Origin: Herbiconiux sp.
GTDB taxonomy: Bacteria; Actinomycetota; Actinomycetes; Actinomycetales; Microbacteriaceae
Reading direction: 5' to 3'
DNA length: 64,000 bases
NCBI RefSeq assembly: GCF_004297105.1
Contig: NZ_SCVE01000012.1
Coordinates: 806,001 to 870,000, forward strand
Positions 8,415-16,031 of the stretch are shown here, piece after piece. The number at the start of each line of letters is the position of its first letter. The stretch's first letter is position 1. Below the pieces are notes generated by a model. That model was not told the DNA's origin. It made no database searches and saw only the letters and a list, made by a program, of their open reading frames with translations. A program made the translations under genes and the position numbers.

Positions 8415-9014
8415 GTGAACCCCGACAAGAGACGGAGCCGCCTCTCCGAAGCGCGTGAAGCCGAGATCCTCGATGCGGCACTCGCACTCCTGGGCGAAGT
8501 CGGCTACCAGGGACTGACGATGCCCGCGGTCGCGGCGCTCGCGCGGTGCAGCACCGCGACGCTGTACCGGCAGTGGGACGGCAAACCCGGGCTGGTGACG
8601 GCCGCGCTGCGCCAGCGCCGACCCGAACCGCTCCCCGTGCCCGATACCGGAACTCTCCGCGGTGACCTGCTGGCCATGGTCTACCAGGTGGCCGGCATGG
8701 CCGAGACCGAGTTGGCGCTGATCGCCGCCCTCGCGCATGCTTCGCTGCGCGACGACGAGCTCGCCCTCACGATGCGCGAAGAGCTCGCCGGCCCCGCGGG
8801 TTCGCATCTCGATCACGTGCTCGACCGGGCCGTCGCTCGGGGTGAGATCGACATCACGCCTCAGACGCGCCGATACACCCACCACGTGATGATCTCCATC
8901 CCGCTCGCGCGCCATCTGGTCGAGGCGTCCCGTCCTGATCGCGAGTACTTCGAGGGGTTCGTCGACGCCATCCTGGTGCCGGTGCTCGGGGTCAAGCTCC
9001 CCGTTTCAGGCTGA
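8415..9014 (+). CDS. TetR/AcrR-family transcriptional regulator
   Basis: 199 residues from a GTG at 8415 preceded by GGAGG. The N-terminal helix-turn-helix is typical: EAEILDAALALLGEVGYQGL then TMPAVAALARCSTATLYRQW at about residues 10-55. The C-terminal ligand-binding domain (about 60-190) is not assignable to a ligand. It sits 162 bp upstream of the first monooxygenase operon on the same strand. A 27-bp palindrome in that gap and a related half-site in its own upstream region suggest it controls both. Confidence 0.85.
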   Translation: MNPDKRRSRLSEAREAEILDAALALLGEVGYQGLTMPAVAALARCSTATLYRQWDGKPGLVTAALRQRRPEPLPVPDTGTLRGDLLAMVYQVAGMAETELALIAALAHASLRDDELALTMREELAGPAGSHLDHVLDRAVARGEIDITPQTRRYTHHVMISIPLARHLVEASRPDREYFEGFVDAILVPVLGVKLPVSG

Positions 9015-9106
9015 ACCGGCGCGGTCGAGGTCCGCGCCGCACCTGACGATCGGCTCTTTCGTCAGGAAAGTGCTTGCGGTCACTGCCGGGGAGCGCTAGC
9101 GTCATC

Positions 9107-9133
9107 ATCGAAACGAAACACAGTCGTTTCGAT
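9107..9133. promoter_or_regulatory. Perfect 10-bp-arm palindrome, candidate TetR operator
   Basis: ATCGAAACGA (9107-9116) and TCGTTTCGAT (9124-9133) are exact inverted complements around a 7-base spacer. It sits 43 bp before the start of the first oxygenase gene and shares CGTTTCGATGC with the region upstream of the adjacent tetR gene. Confidence 0.65.
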
Positions 9134-9176
9134 GCGTGGCCCGAGACGATGCCGTCTCGTCAGACAAGGAGTTCAG

Positions 9177-10517
9177 ATGAATCAGCCCGCGGGTGCCGTT
9201 CTTCCCCCACCCCCCTTCCCGGCACCGCCGCACTCGCCCGTCGGCTCGATCGAATCTCCGTGGCTGACCGAGACCGGCAAGGCGATCCGCGATCGGATGC
9301 GCGAGCTCCTCCCGCTGATCCGGGAGGACGCGCAGGAGGGTGAGCGGATCGGATCCCTCACTCCGCGCGTGCTCGCGGCCCTCACCGAGGCCGGCGTGTA
9401 CTCGATGAGCATGCCGTTCGAGTGGGGCGGTACGGCGCTGGGTACCCGTGACCTGGTGGAGGTCATCGCCGCGCTCGGCGAGGCGGACGGCTCGGCGGCG
9501 TGGGCGGCCTTCGTGGGCGTCGGTGTCAAGAACCTGCTGGCACTGAACGACGACGTGGTGAGCGAGGTGCGGGAGAACACCGAGGGCTGGGTGGGCCCCG
9601 CGATCGTCGGAGCCTCCGTGTTCGCGACGAACGTCGGCCGCGGCCGGCGCGTCGAGGGCGGCTGGATGGTCGAGGGCCGGTGGGCGTTCGGCAGCGGGTG
9701 CAAGCACGCCCGCTGGGCGCTCGTGGGCATCGAGTACGATCCAGCGACCCATCCCGGATCGGGCCGCGCGGTCGTTCTGCTCGAACGCGACCAGTACGAG
9801 ATCGTCGACGACTGGCACGTCTCGGGCCTGTCCGGCACCTCGAGCAACAGTGTGCGGGTGACCGAGGAGGTGTTCGTGGCCGAGCACCGCTACCTCGACC
9901 TGTCCGAGTACCCGCAGCGCTTCCAGCAGCTGCACGAACGCTACACCGGACCCGCCTATCAGCAGGGCGGCACGGCCCTCCTGATCTCGGTGGCGGTGGC
10001 CAACGTCGCCATCACGATCGGAATGGCGCGAGGAGCCCTCGGCTGCTTCGCCGAGCAGGCTCGCAAGCGCAAGCCCTTCACTCTCCCCTACCCGACGGTC
10101 GCCGACATGGCGAGCGCACAGGTCGCCGCGGGCAAGGCCCTCGCCATGATCGATCTCTCCGCGGCCACGGTGGAGGGCATCGCCGACCAGGTCGATGCGC
10201 GCACCGCAGCCGGCCTCGACTTCTCGTTCGAGGAAGAGAGCCGGATCAGCCTCGCCCTGGCTTACGCCGCGAACCTCTGCGAGGATGCCATCATCATCCT
10301 CCAGAAGACGCTCGGCTCCTCGACCGTGGTGCTCAGCAACCCGATTCAGCGATTCGCGCGGGACGCCCGGGTTCTGACCTCACACGGAGCGATCCGGCTC
10401 GACCCGCAGGCCGAGCTGAACGGACGCCGTCTCCTCGGCCTGCCTCCGTTCGCCATGTTCGGAGGCGCGGTGCCGGAACGACGCGCGGAGCCCAAGCCGG
10501 AAGGATTCCGTCCGTGA
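9177..10517 (+). CDS. Flavin-dependent monooxygenase A (acyl-CoA dehydrogenase fold, HsaA/DszC type)
   Basis: 446 residues; AAGGAG lies 5 nt before the ATG. After a Pro-rich N-terminus (about residues 1-20) it follows the group D two-component flavoprotein hydroxylase layout. The N-terminal helical part carries SPWLTETG, the middle beta domain VGASVFATNVG and GGWMVEGRWAFGSG. The C-terminal helices carry SNPIQRFARDARVLTSHGAIR, with the RD...H signature of HsaA-like hydroxylases. Such enzymes use reduced flavin from a separate reductase to oxygenate aromatic or heterocyclic substrates. It is the first of three paralogs here and is coupled by GTGA to an NTF2-like gene and then an FMN reductase. 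Confidence 0.85.
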   Translation: MNQPAGAVLPPPPFPAPPHSPVGSIESPWLTETGKAIRDRMRELLPLIREDAQEGERIGSLTPRVLAALTEAGVYSMSMPFEWGGTALGTRDLVEVIAALGEADGSAAWAAFVGVGVKNLLALNDDVVSEVRENTEGWVGPAIVGASVFATNVGRGRRVEGGWMVEGRWAFGSGCKHARWALVGIEYDPATHPGSGRAVVLLERDQYEIVDDWHVSGLSGTSSNSVRVTEEVFVAEHRYLDLSEYPQRFQQLHERYTGPAYQQGGTALLISVAVANVAITIGMARGALGCFAEQARKRKPFTLPYPTVADMASAQVAAGKALAMIDLSAATVEGIADQVDARTAAGLDFSFEEESRISLALAYAANLCEDAIIILQKTLGSSTVVLSNPIQRFARDARVLTSHGAIRLDPQAELNGRRLLGLPPFAMFGGAVPERRAEPKPEGFRP

Positions 10518-11038
10518 GCGGCGGGTTCTCGATCGTCAACGGCGTCGCGGAGATCACCGACCCGGCCATCTACGCCAACTGGCTCGACAACGAGGAGTTC
10601 AAGTCCGCGGTCGCTCAGGCGGACACCCCCGAGCGCACGGCCAAGAAGCGCGTGCTCATCGATTTCGAAGCAGACATGGCCCGGATGGTGCGCGACAATC
10701 GCGTCCAGGAAGACGTCGTGGAGGTCATGACCCGGTACGTGGTCGAGGACTACATCCAGCGCGACCCCAACACCCCGGGTGACGGTCGTGAGCACCTGAT
10801 CGAGCACTTCCGCCGGGTACCGATCATCGGGGCGACCCCTCCACCGGTGGTCAGCGTCATCCTCGATGGCGACGTCGCCTGTCTCATGATGCGCGAGCTG
10901 GCACCCGACCCGGTGATCCCTGGGGCTACGTACGAATGGAACATCCTCACCGTCTTCCGGCTGCGCGACGGCCTGCTCGCCGAGCACTGGAGCACGTTCC
11001 GCAAGGTCGCGCCCGGCCAGAATCCGATGGGGAACTGA
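10514..11038 (+). CDS. SnoaL/NTF2-like protein, partner of monooxygenase A
   Basis: 174 residues from GTG 10514, overlapping the monooxygenase stop (GTGA). The cone-shaped NTF2-like fold is suggested by DYIQRDPNTPGDGREHLIEH then FRRVP, VVSVILDGDVACLMMRE and a last strand with ILTVFRLRDGLLAEHWSTFR. About 60 residues precede this core (ITDPAIYANWLDNEEFKSAV and following) and recur in the protein at 14773. SnoaL-like proteins can act as cyclases, isomerases or hydratases, or simply bind ligand; no catalytic role can be assigned. The pairing suggests action on the oxygenase product. Confidence 0.75.
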   Translation: MSGGFSIVNGVAEITDPAIYANWLDNEEFKSAVAQADTPERTAKKRVLIDFEADMARMVRDNRVQEDVVEVMTRYVVEDYIQRDPNTPGDGREHLIEHFRRVPIIGATPPPVVSVILDGDVACLMMRELAPDPVIPGATYEWNILTVFRLRDGLLAEHWSTFRKVAPGQNPMGN

Positions 11039-11040
11039 CC

Positions 11041-11655
11041 ATGCCCACACTGCAGATCATCGTCGGCAGCACCCGGCCCGGCCGGATCGCCAAGCCCATC
11101 GCCGACTGGGCGTTCGAGCGCTGCACCGCCGACGGTCGTTTCGACGTGGAACTCGTCGACATCGCCGACTACTCCCTCCCGGTGCTCGATGAGCCCCACC
11201 ACCCGGTTCTCGGGCGCTACGAGCAGGACCACACCAAGGCCTGGTCGGCGAAGGTGCGTGAAGCCGATGCGTTCGTGTTCGTGACACCGGAGTACAACTA
11301 CGGGCCGCCGGTGGCGCTGCTCAACGCGTTCGACTACCTCGCGCGCGAATGGACCTACGCGCCCGTCGCCTTCGTGAGCTACGGCGGCATCGCCGGCGGG
11401 CTCCGGTCGGTTCAGGTGATGAAGCAGATCGTCACGACTGTGCGGATGATGCCCATCCCCGATGGTGTGGTGCTGCCTCTGGTGATGCAGCATCTCGCGA
11501 GCGGGCAGTTCGTGCCGCCGGCTCCGGCGGAGGCGGCGTTCGCCCCGATGCTCACCGAATTGCTCCGCTGGACGACCGCTCTGGCACCCCTGCGCGCCGA
11601 AGGGCCGCCGGCACCCATGATGCCGCCGGGGCCCCCACCCGGACCCCGCCCGTGA
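11041..11655 (+). CDS. NADPH-dependent FMN reductase
   Basis: 204 residues, flavodoxin-like. IIVGSTRPGRIAKPIADW near the N-terminus is the phosphate/FMN-binding loop. VFVTPEYNYGPPVALLNAFD in the middle is the family PEYN signature, and VSYGGIAGG follows. It would supply reduced FMN to the monooxygenases of this cluster. It starts 2 bp after the NTF2-like stop. The C-terminus ends in a Met/Gly/Pro-rich tail (PMMPPGPPPGPRP) that is not part of the fold and resembles tails in neighbouring proteins. Confidence 0.88.
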   Translation: MPTLQIIVGSTRPGRIAKPIADWAFERCTADGRFDVELVDIADYSLPVLDEPHHPVLGRYEQDHTKAWSAKVREADAFVFVTPEYNYGPPVALLNAFDYLAREWTYAPVAFVSYGGIAGGLRSVQVMKQIVTTVRMMPIPDGVVLPLVMQHLASGQFVPPAPAEAAFAPMLTELLRWTTALAPLRAEGPPAPMMPPGPPPGPRP

Positions 11656-11709
11656 ATGCGGGCTGAAGCCACCCACCCCTGAGTACGACCACACCGAAGT
11701 GGAGTAAAG

Positions 11710-13161
11710 ATGACTCTCGCCACCACGCCGCCTCCCGGCGGAATGCCCCCGGGCGGACTGCCTTCAGGGGTGCCGCCGTTCGGCCAGCCGCCCGTCGCCG
11801 GACCCGCGTTCCCCGAGTCCCCCTACCTCAGTGAGACGGGGCGCCGGATGCGGGACGACATCCTCGAGCTGCTGCCCCTGTTGCGGCAACACGCGGCCGA
11901 GGGTGAAGCGCTCGGTGAGCTGGCTCCGGAGACGCTGGCGGCGGTGCACGGGGTCGGGGCGTTCAAGGTCACGATCCCCACCGAGCTCGGCGGTTTCGCT
12001 CTCGGTGCCCGCGACACCGCGGAGGTCGTGAAGGCCCTCGGCCAGGGCGACGCGTCGGCCGGATGGCTCGTGATCGTGTCGAGCGCGGCCAAGAACGCGC
12101 TGGGCTTCGACGAACGGGCCCGCGACGAGGTGTTCGCCGACATCGAGGACTGGGTGGGTCCGATCATGTTCGGGGCGACCGTGTTCGCACCGAAGGTCGG
12201 CTTCGGCCGGCGGGTCGACGGTGGCTTCCTGGTGAAGGGCAAGTGGTCGTACGGCAGCGGCAGCAAGCACGCGGCGTGGGGAACCATCGGGTTCGAGTAC
12301 GACGACGCCGAGACCGGCGAGCACCGCCGGGCGATGGGGATCCTCTCCCATGATCAGTACTCCATCGTCGACGACTGGCACGTCATGGGCCTGCAGGCGA
12401 CCAACTCCAACAGCGTGCGGGTCGACGAGGAGGTGTTCATCCCCGACTACCGGGTCGTGCACACCAACGAGCTCCCGCAGCGGAACGACCGGATCCGTGG
12501 AACCTACTCGGGACTCGCGTTCCAGCACAGCGCCATCGGCGGCATGGTCGCCACCACCTGTGCCTTCGCCTCGCTCGCGATCGGTATCGCCGAAGGGGCC
12601 TTGAACGCCTTCCTCGAACAGGCGGCCAAGCGTGCGCCGTTCAACCTCCCGTACAAGACGATGTCGGAGATGGCCTCGATCCAGGTCGTCGCCGGCAAGG
12701 CACGCGCCGTCATCAACGCGGCCAATGCGGTGCTCTGGCGGCATGCCGACGAGATCGACCGCCGGGCGATCGCGGGCGAGGACTTCGCGCCCTGGGAGGA
12801 ACCCGAGATCACGATGGATCTGGTGCACCAGATCCACGAGTGCCTGCGGAGCGTCGACGGGATGATGCTCGCGCTCGGCTCGTCGGCGATCGCGCTGTCG
12901 AACCCGATCCAGCGGGCGCTGCGCGACATCCATGTCGTGGCGACGCACGGTGCGTTCCGCATCGATCCGATGGCCGAGATCAACGGGCGGGCCCTGTTCG
13001 GGCTCGAGCCCTTCCCCATGATGGTGGCTCTCAGTTCGCCCCCCGCCGGCGCCAAGCCCGCGGGTGCTCCACCGGAGGGCCCACCGCCCGCCGGCGCTCC
13101 ACCCGCGGGAGCTCCTCCCGCGGCATCCACTCCGTTCCCCGGAGGACCGCCCCGCCCCTGA
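11710..13161 (+). CDS. Flavin-dependent monooxygenase B (acyl-CoA dehydrogenase fold)
   Basis: 483 residues, start ATG with GGAG 5 nt upstream. It is clearly paralogous to monooxygenase A: SPYLSETG, WVGPIMFGATVFAPKVGFGR, IVDDWHVMGLQATNSNSVRV, LSNPIQRALRDIHVVATHGA. Both ends carry low-complexity extensions: Pro/Gly-rich residues 7-37 (PPPGGMPPGGLPSGVPPFGQ) and a C-terminal tail of about 45 residues of PAGAPP-type repeats after residue 440. The catalytic core is intact. It is followed after 124 bp by an MFS carrier and an NTF2-like gene. Substrate unknown. Confidence 0.85.
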   Translation: MTLATTPPPGGMPPGGLPSGVPPFGQPPVAGPAFPESPYLSETGRRMRDDILELLPLLRQHAAEGEALGELAPETLAAVHGVGAFKVTIPTELGGFALGARDTAEVVKALGQGDASAGWLVIVSSAAKNALGFDERARDEVFADIEDWVGPIMFGATVFAPKVGFGRRVDGGFLVKGKWSYGSGSKHAAWGTIGFEYDDAETGEHRRAMGILSHDQYSIVDDWHVMGLQATNSNSVRVDEEVFIPDYRVVHTNELPQRNDRIRGTYSGLAFQHSAIGGMVATTCAFASLAIGIAEGALNAFLEQAAKRAPFNLPYKTMSEMASIQVVAGKARAVINAANAVLWRHADEIDRRAIAGEDFAPWEEPEITMDLVHQIHECLRSVDGMMLALGSSAIALSNPIQRALRDIHVVATHGAFRIDPMAEINGRALFGLEPFPMMVALSSPPAGAKPAGAPPEGPPPAGAPPAGAPPAASTPFPGGPPRP

Positions 13162-13285
13162 GTCGCTCTCCGTACTCCACGGTCTGCGTCGCCCTGTGTG
13201 CATCGATGGTGATGCCGCACTCTCACAACAGAAGATCACGGGCGCCGAAGGTGACGCTCGTGTCTTTCGAGCGCAAGGAGTTCTG

Positions 13286-14776
13286 ATGTCACAAAGCAAT
13301 CCGTCGTCATCGACGGAATCGTCCCTCCCGCCCCACCCTTCCGGCCCGATCTCGATGGCCACGACCGATCCGCCCGCCTCCAGTTGGCGTCAGTATGCGG
13401 CCGACTTCGTCAAAGCCCCCGCGCGTGCCAAGGTGGCCCTGGTCGGCAGCCTGTTGATGGTGGCGATCAGCCCGTCGGGCTTCGCCGCCCTCACCCCCTT
13501 CGCGGCTCCGGCCTACGCGATGGCCACGGGCACGCCCCCGCAGGACGCGATCCTGCTCTTCGTGACCCTGCCGCTCATTCTCGGCCCGCTCGTGCTGCCG
13601 TTCGCCGGCCGCTGGGTCGATCGCTATGGGGCGCAGCGCATCGCCCTGCCCGCGGTGATCCTCTACGCCCTCGCCACCCTGGGCATCCCACTGGTGGCCG
13701 GCACGGGCTGGCTGGTGGGGCTGATGCTCGTGCTGTCGTCGATCTTCGGATTCGCCGCCAGCCTGGGCATCGTGTTCAAGGTGATCTCGGGATGGTTCCC
13801 GAAGCACCGGGGAATCGGCTTCGGCCTCATCGGTGTGGTGTCGAGCCTTGCCAGCGCGGTGTTCTCGCCACTCTTCCAATGGCTGGTGAACGGCAACGCC
13901 CCTGCAGCACCTGCCGGGGGCGCTCCGGCCGGCGCGGCCCCACCCGCGGGAGCGGTGGCACCGCCGGCAGCCGACCCGGGCGTGTTCCTGGGTCTCGGGT
14001 GGGACGGCGTCTACTACGTGCTCGCGATCGCGATCGCCGTGATCGGGATCCCCACCGTCATCTGGCTCATCTCGGAGCCCAAGATCGCGCCCGCCCCCAC
14101 CCTGCCCAAGAGCGTCGAAGCCGCGCTGCCGGGTGTGCCCTTCAAGCGGGCGGTCTCCACCCGGGCCTGGATCTTCATCGCGCTGCTGCTCACGCTCGCC
14201 GCCACGGGGCCGATCGCCATCCGCCAGAATGCCGTCGACCTGTTCGGCGGCGTGGGGATCGACTCCGCCACCGTGTCGCTCGGCCTCTCGGTGCTGTTCA
14301 CGACTTCGGTCGTCGGCCTGCTCCTCGGTGGAACGATCCTCGACCGGGCCCGGCACCCGTGGGTGGTTGCTATCCTCATCGCCACGGTGCCCGTGGGCAT
14401 GGCGCTCGCGATCCTCAACACCGGATCCACCGCTCTGCTGTTCGTGTCGATGGCCCTTCTCGGGTTCGCGACCGGAGCGGAGTCCGCGCTCGGCCCGGCA
14501 CTGATTGCGCGGTACTTCGGGCTGAAGTCGTTCGCGGCCCTGCAGGGCCTCACGCTCGCGATCACCGGGCCGGCCCTCGCGCTCTCGCCTTATCTCGTCA
14601 GTGCCATCCAGGCGAGCTCGGGCAGCTACACCGTGCCGCTGGTCGTGGTGACGGGTCTCACCATCGTGGCGGTCGTGCTGGCGGTGCTCCTGCCGAAGTA
14701 TCCTGCCCCCTGGCCGATGCATCCGCGGGAGTTCGACGGTCAGGCCATCGCCCCCGAGGCGAAGGCGGCCTCGTGA
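13286..14776 (+). CDS. MFS transporter
   Basis: 496 residues, AAGGAG 5 nt before the ATG at 13286. About twelve membrane segments are visible. Loop 2-3 has GRWVDRYGAQRI, the MFS motif A region. A Pro/Ala/Gly loop of about 35 residues (APAAPAGGAPAGAAPPAGAV) separates the two halves near residues 210-245, similar in composition to the tail of monooxygenase B. The context suggests uptake of the aromatic substrate or export of a product; direction is unknown. Its stop overlaps the next GTG. Confidence 0.85.
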   Translation: MSQSNPSSSTESSLPPHPSGPISMATTDPPASSWRQYAADFVKAPARAKVALVGSLLMVAISPSGFAALTPFAAPAYAMATGTPPQDAILLFVTLPLILGPLVLPFAGRWVDRYGAQRIALPAVILYALATLGIPLVAGTGWLVGLMLVLSSIFGFAASLGIVFKVISGWFPKHRGIGFGLIGVVSSLASAVFSPLFQWLVNGNAPAAPAGGAPAGAAPPAGAVAPPAADPGVFLGLGWDGVYYVLAIAIAVIGIPTVIWLISEPKIAPAPTLPKSVEAALPGVPFKRAVSTRAWIFIALLLTLAATGPIAIRQNAVDLFGGVGIDSATVSLGLSVLFTTSVVGLLLGGTILDRARHPWVVAILIATVPVGMALAILNTGSTALLFVSMALLGFATGAESALGPALIARYFGLKSFAALQGLTLAITGPALALSPYLVSAIQASSGSYTVPLVVVTGLTIVAVVLAVLLPKYPAPWPMHPREFDGQAIAPEAKAAS

Positions 14777-15294
14777 CCGGCTTCGAGATGATCGGCGGCG
14801 TCGCCCGGATCGACGATCCGGAGATCTTCCGCACCTGGATCGACCGGGAGGACTTCAAGGCGGCCGTGGCGGCCCATCCGTCGCCCGAGATCGCGGCGGT
14901 GAAGAGGCTCTGCGTCGACTTCGAAGCCGACCTCGCCAGGATGGTGTGCAACGACACCGTGCAGGACGACGTGGTGGCGGTGATGGACCGGTACGTCTCG
15001 GCCGATGAGTACGTGCAGCACGACCCCAATGCCCCCGGTGACGGACGGGACAACCTGATCGAGTACTTCAGGAACGTGCCGACGGGAGACGGGATGGTGC
15101 CGCCGCCCGTCGTATCGGTCATGGTCGACGGAGAGCTCGCCACGATCATGATGATGATGCCGTTGCCTGATCCTGCCGCCCCCGGCTCGTTCTACGACTG
15201 GTACATGCTCACCACCTTCCGGGTGCGCAACCTCAAGCTCGTCGAGCACTGGACGACCTTCCGCAAGCTGCCGCCGGGGATGCCGCCGATGTGA
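14773..15294 (+). CDS. SnoaL/NTF2-like protein, second copy
   Basis: 173 residues from GTG 14773 (GTGA overlap with the MFS gene). It is a close paralog of the protein at 10514, sharing DDPEIFRTWIDREDFKAAV, the VDFEADLARMV segment, EYVQHDPNAPGDGRDNLIEY, PPPVVSVMVDGE and LVEHWTTFRKLPPG. Function is not assignable beyond a small-ligand-binding or catalytic NTF2 cone. Its repeated occurrence beside each monooxygenase suggests a shared reaction step. A strong hairpin terminator follows. Confidence 0.75.
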   Translation: MTGFEMIGGVARIDDPEIFRTWIDREDFKAAVAAHPSPEIAAVKRLCVDFEADLARMVCNDTVQDDVVAVMDRYVSADEYVQHDPNAPGDGRDNLIEYFRNVPTGDGMVPPPVVSVMVDGELATIMMMMPLPDPAAPGSFYDWYMLTTFRVRNLKLVEHWTTFRKLPPGMPPM

Positions 15295-15321
15295 CGGCAT
15301 CGCCGAGTCGGCGCAGCAACG

Positions 15322-15355
15322 AGAGGAGGGGGTGACCGTGGTCACCCCCTCCTCT
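15322..15355. terminator. Bidirectional hairpin terminator
   Basis: Arms 15322-15337 and 15340-15355 are perfect 16-bp inverted complements (AGAGGAGGGGGTGACC and its complement), in the convergent gap between the NTF2-like gene and the flavin reductase. Confidence 0.75.
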
Positions 15356-15406
15356 TGCTCGCGGATGCCGCTGCCGGCTCAGTGATTCCGCCTCAGTGAT
15401 TCCGCC

Positions 15407-15910
15407 TCAGTGCGGGGCGAATGTGCCGAATGCCCGGTGCTGGTACACCAGGCCGGGCTCATGGTGGTTCTCGGCGTGGGTGACGAGCCCGGTGACGATG
15501 ATGTGATCGCCCGCCACGATCATCTCGCCCACGGTGCAGACCGTGAAGGCGGCGGCGCCGTGGATGCGGGGCACGCCGTCGAAGTCGCTCCAGGCCACAC
15601 CCGCGAAACGGTCGCCCTCGCGCTTGGCGAAGCCGGCGCCGATCGGCGACTGGTCGTGGGCGAGCACATTGAGGCCGAAGCGGCCGGTCGCGCGCAGGGG
15701 CGGGAGGAGGTTGCTCGACTCCTGCAGCGACACGAGCACCATCGGCGGTTCGAGCGACAGCGACATGAACGCGCTCACGGTGGTGCCGTGAGGGCCGTCG
15801 AGATGGGTGGTGACGACGGAGACGGGGGTGGCCACGGCTCCCATCGCATTGCGGAACGCGATCTGGTCGACCAGATCGCGTGAGACGGTGTCGTCCGACG
15901 TGATGCTCAT
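15407..15910 (-). CDS. Flavin reductase (HpaC/HsaB-like)
   Basis: 167 residues; GGAG precedes the ATG at 15910. It has the FMN-binding split-barrel pattern: FRNAMGAVATPVSVVTT, the GTTVSAFMSLSLEPPMVLVS core, and DHIIVTGLVTHAENHHEPGL near the end. HsaB/HpaC-type reductases deliver reduced flavin to group D monooxygenases such as A-C. It is divergent from monooxygenase C, and the shared 121-bp promoter region carries two copies of the TGTACTG-N7-CAGTACA operator, so the pair is probably co-regulated. Confidence 0.9.
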   Translation of the reverse strand: MSITSDDTVSRDLVDQIAFRNAMGAVATPVSVVTTHLDGPHGTTVSAFMSLSLEPPMVLVSLQESSNLLPPLRATGRFGLNVLAHDQSPIGAGFAKREGDRFAGVAWSDFDGVPRIHGAAAFTVCTVGEMIVAGDHIIVTGLVTHAENHHEPGLVYQHRAFGTFAPH

Positions 15911-15937
15911 GCTTGTCTCCTTCGACGATGAATGAAC

Positions 15938-15958
15938 TGTACTGTACCAGCCAGTGCA
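15938..15958. promoter_or_regulatory. TetR-type operator copy 1
   Basis: TGTACTG (15938-15944), 7-base spacer, CAGTGCA (15952-15958): one mismatch from the perfect inverted repeat seen 40 bp downstream. It is nearest the flavin reductase gene. Confidence 0.65.
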
Positions 15959-15972
15959 GTTTAGGGCTAGGG

Positions 15973-16000
15973 TTGACTGTACTGATCGGTGCAGTACACT
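15973..16000 (+). promoter_or_regulatory. Promoter of monooxygenase C with embedded operator copy 2
   Basis: TTGACT (15973-15978) and TACACT (15995-16000), 16 bp apart, fit -35 and -10 boxes. The perfect inverted repeat TGTACTG-N7-CAGTACA (15978-15998) fills the spacer, an arrangement expected of a repressor site. The start codon lies 32 bp downstream. Confidence 0.7.
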
Positions 16001-16031
16001 GATCGCGATCACTGCCGAAGGAGTCATTGAC

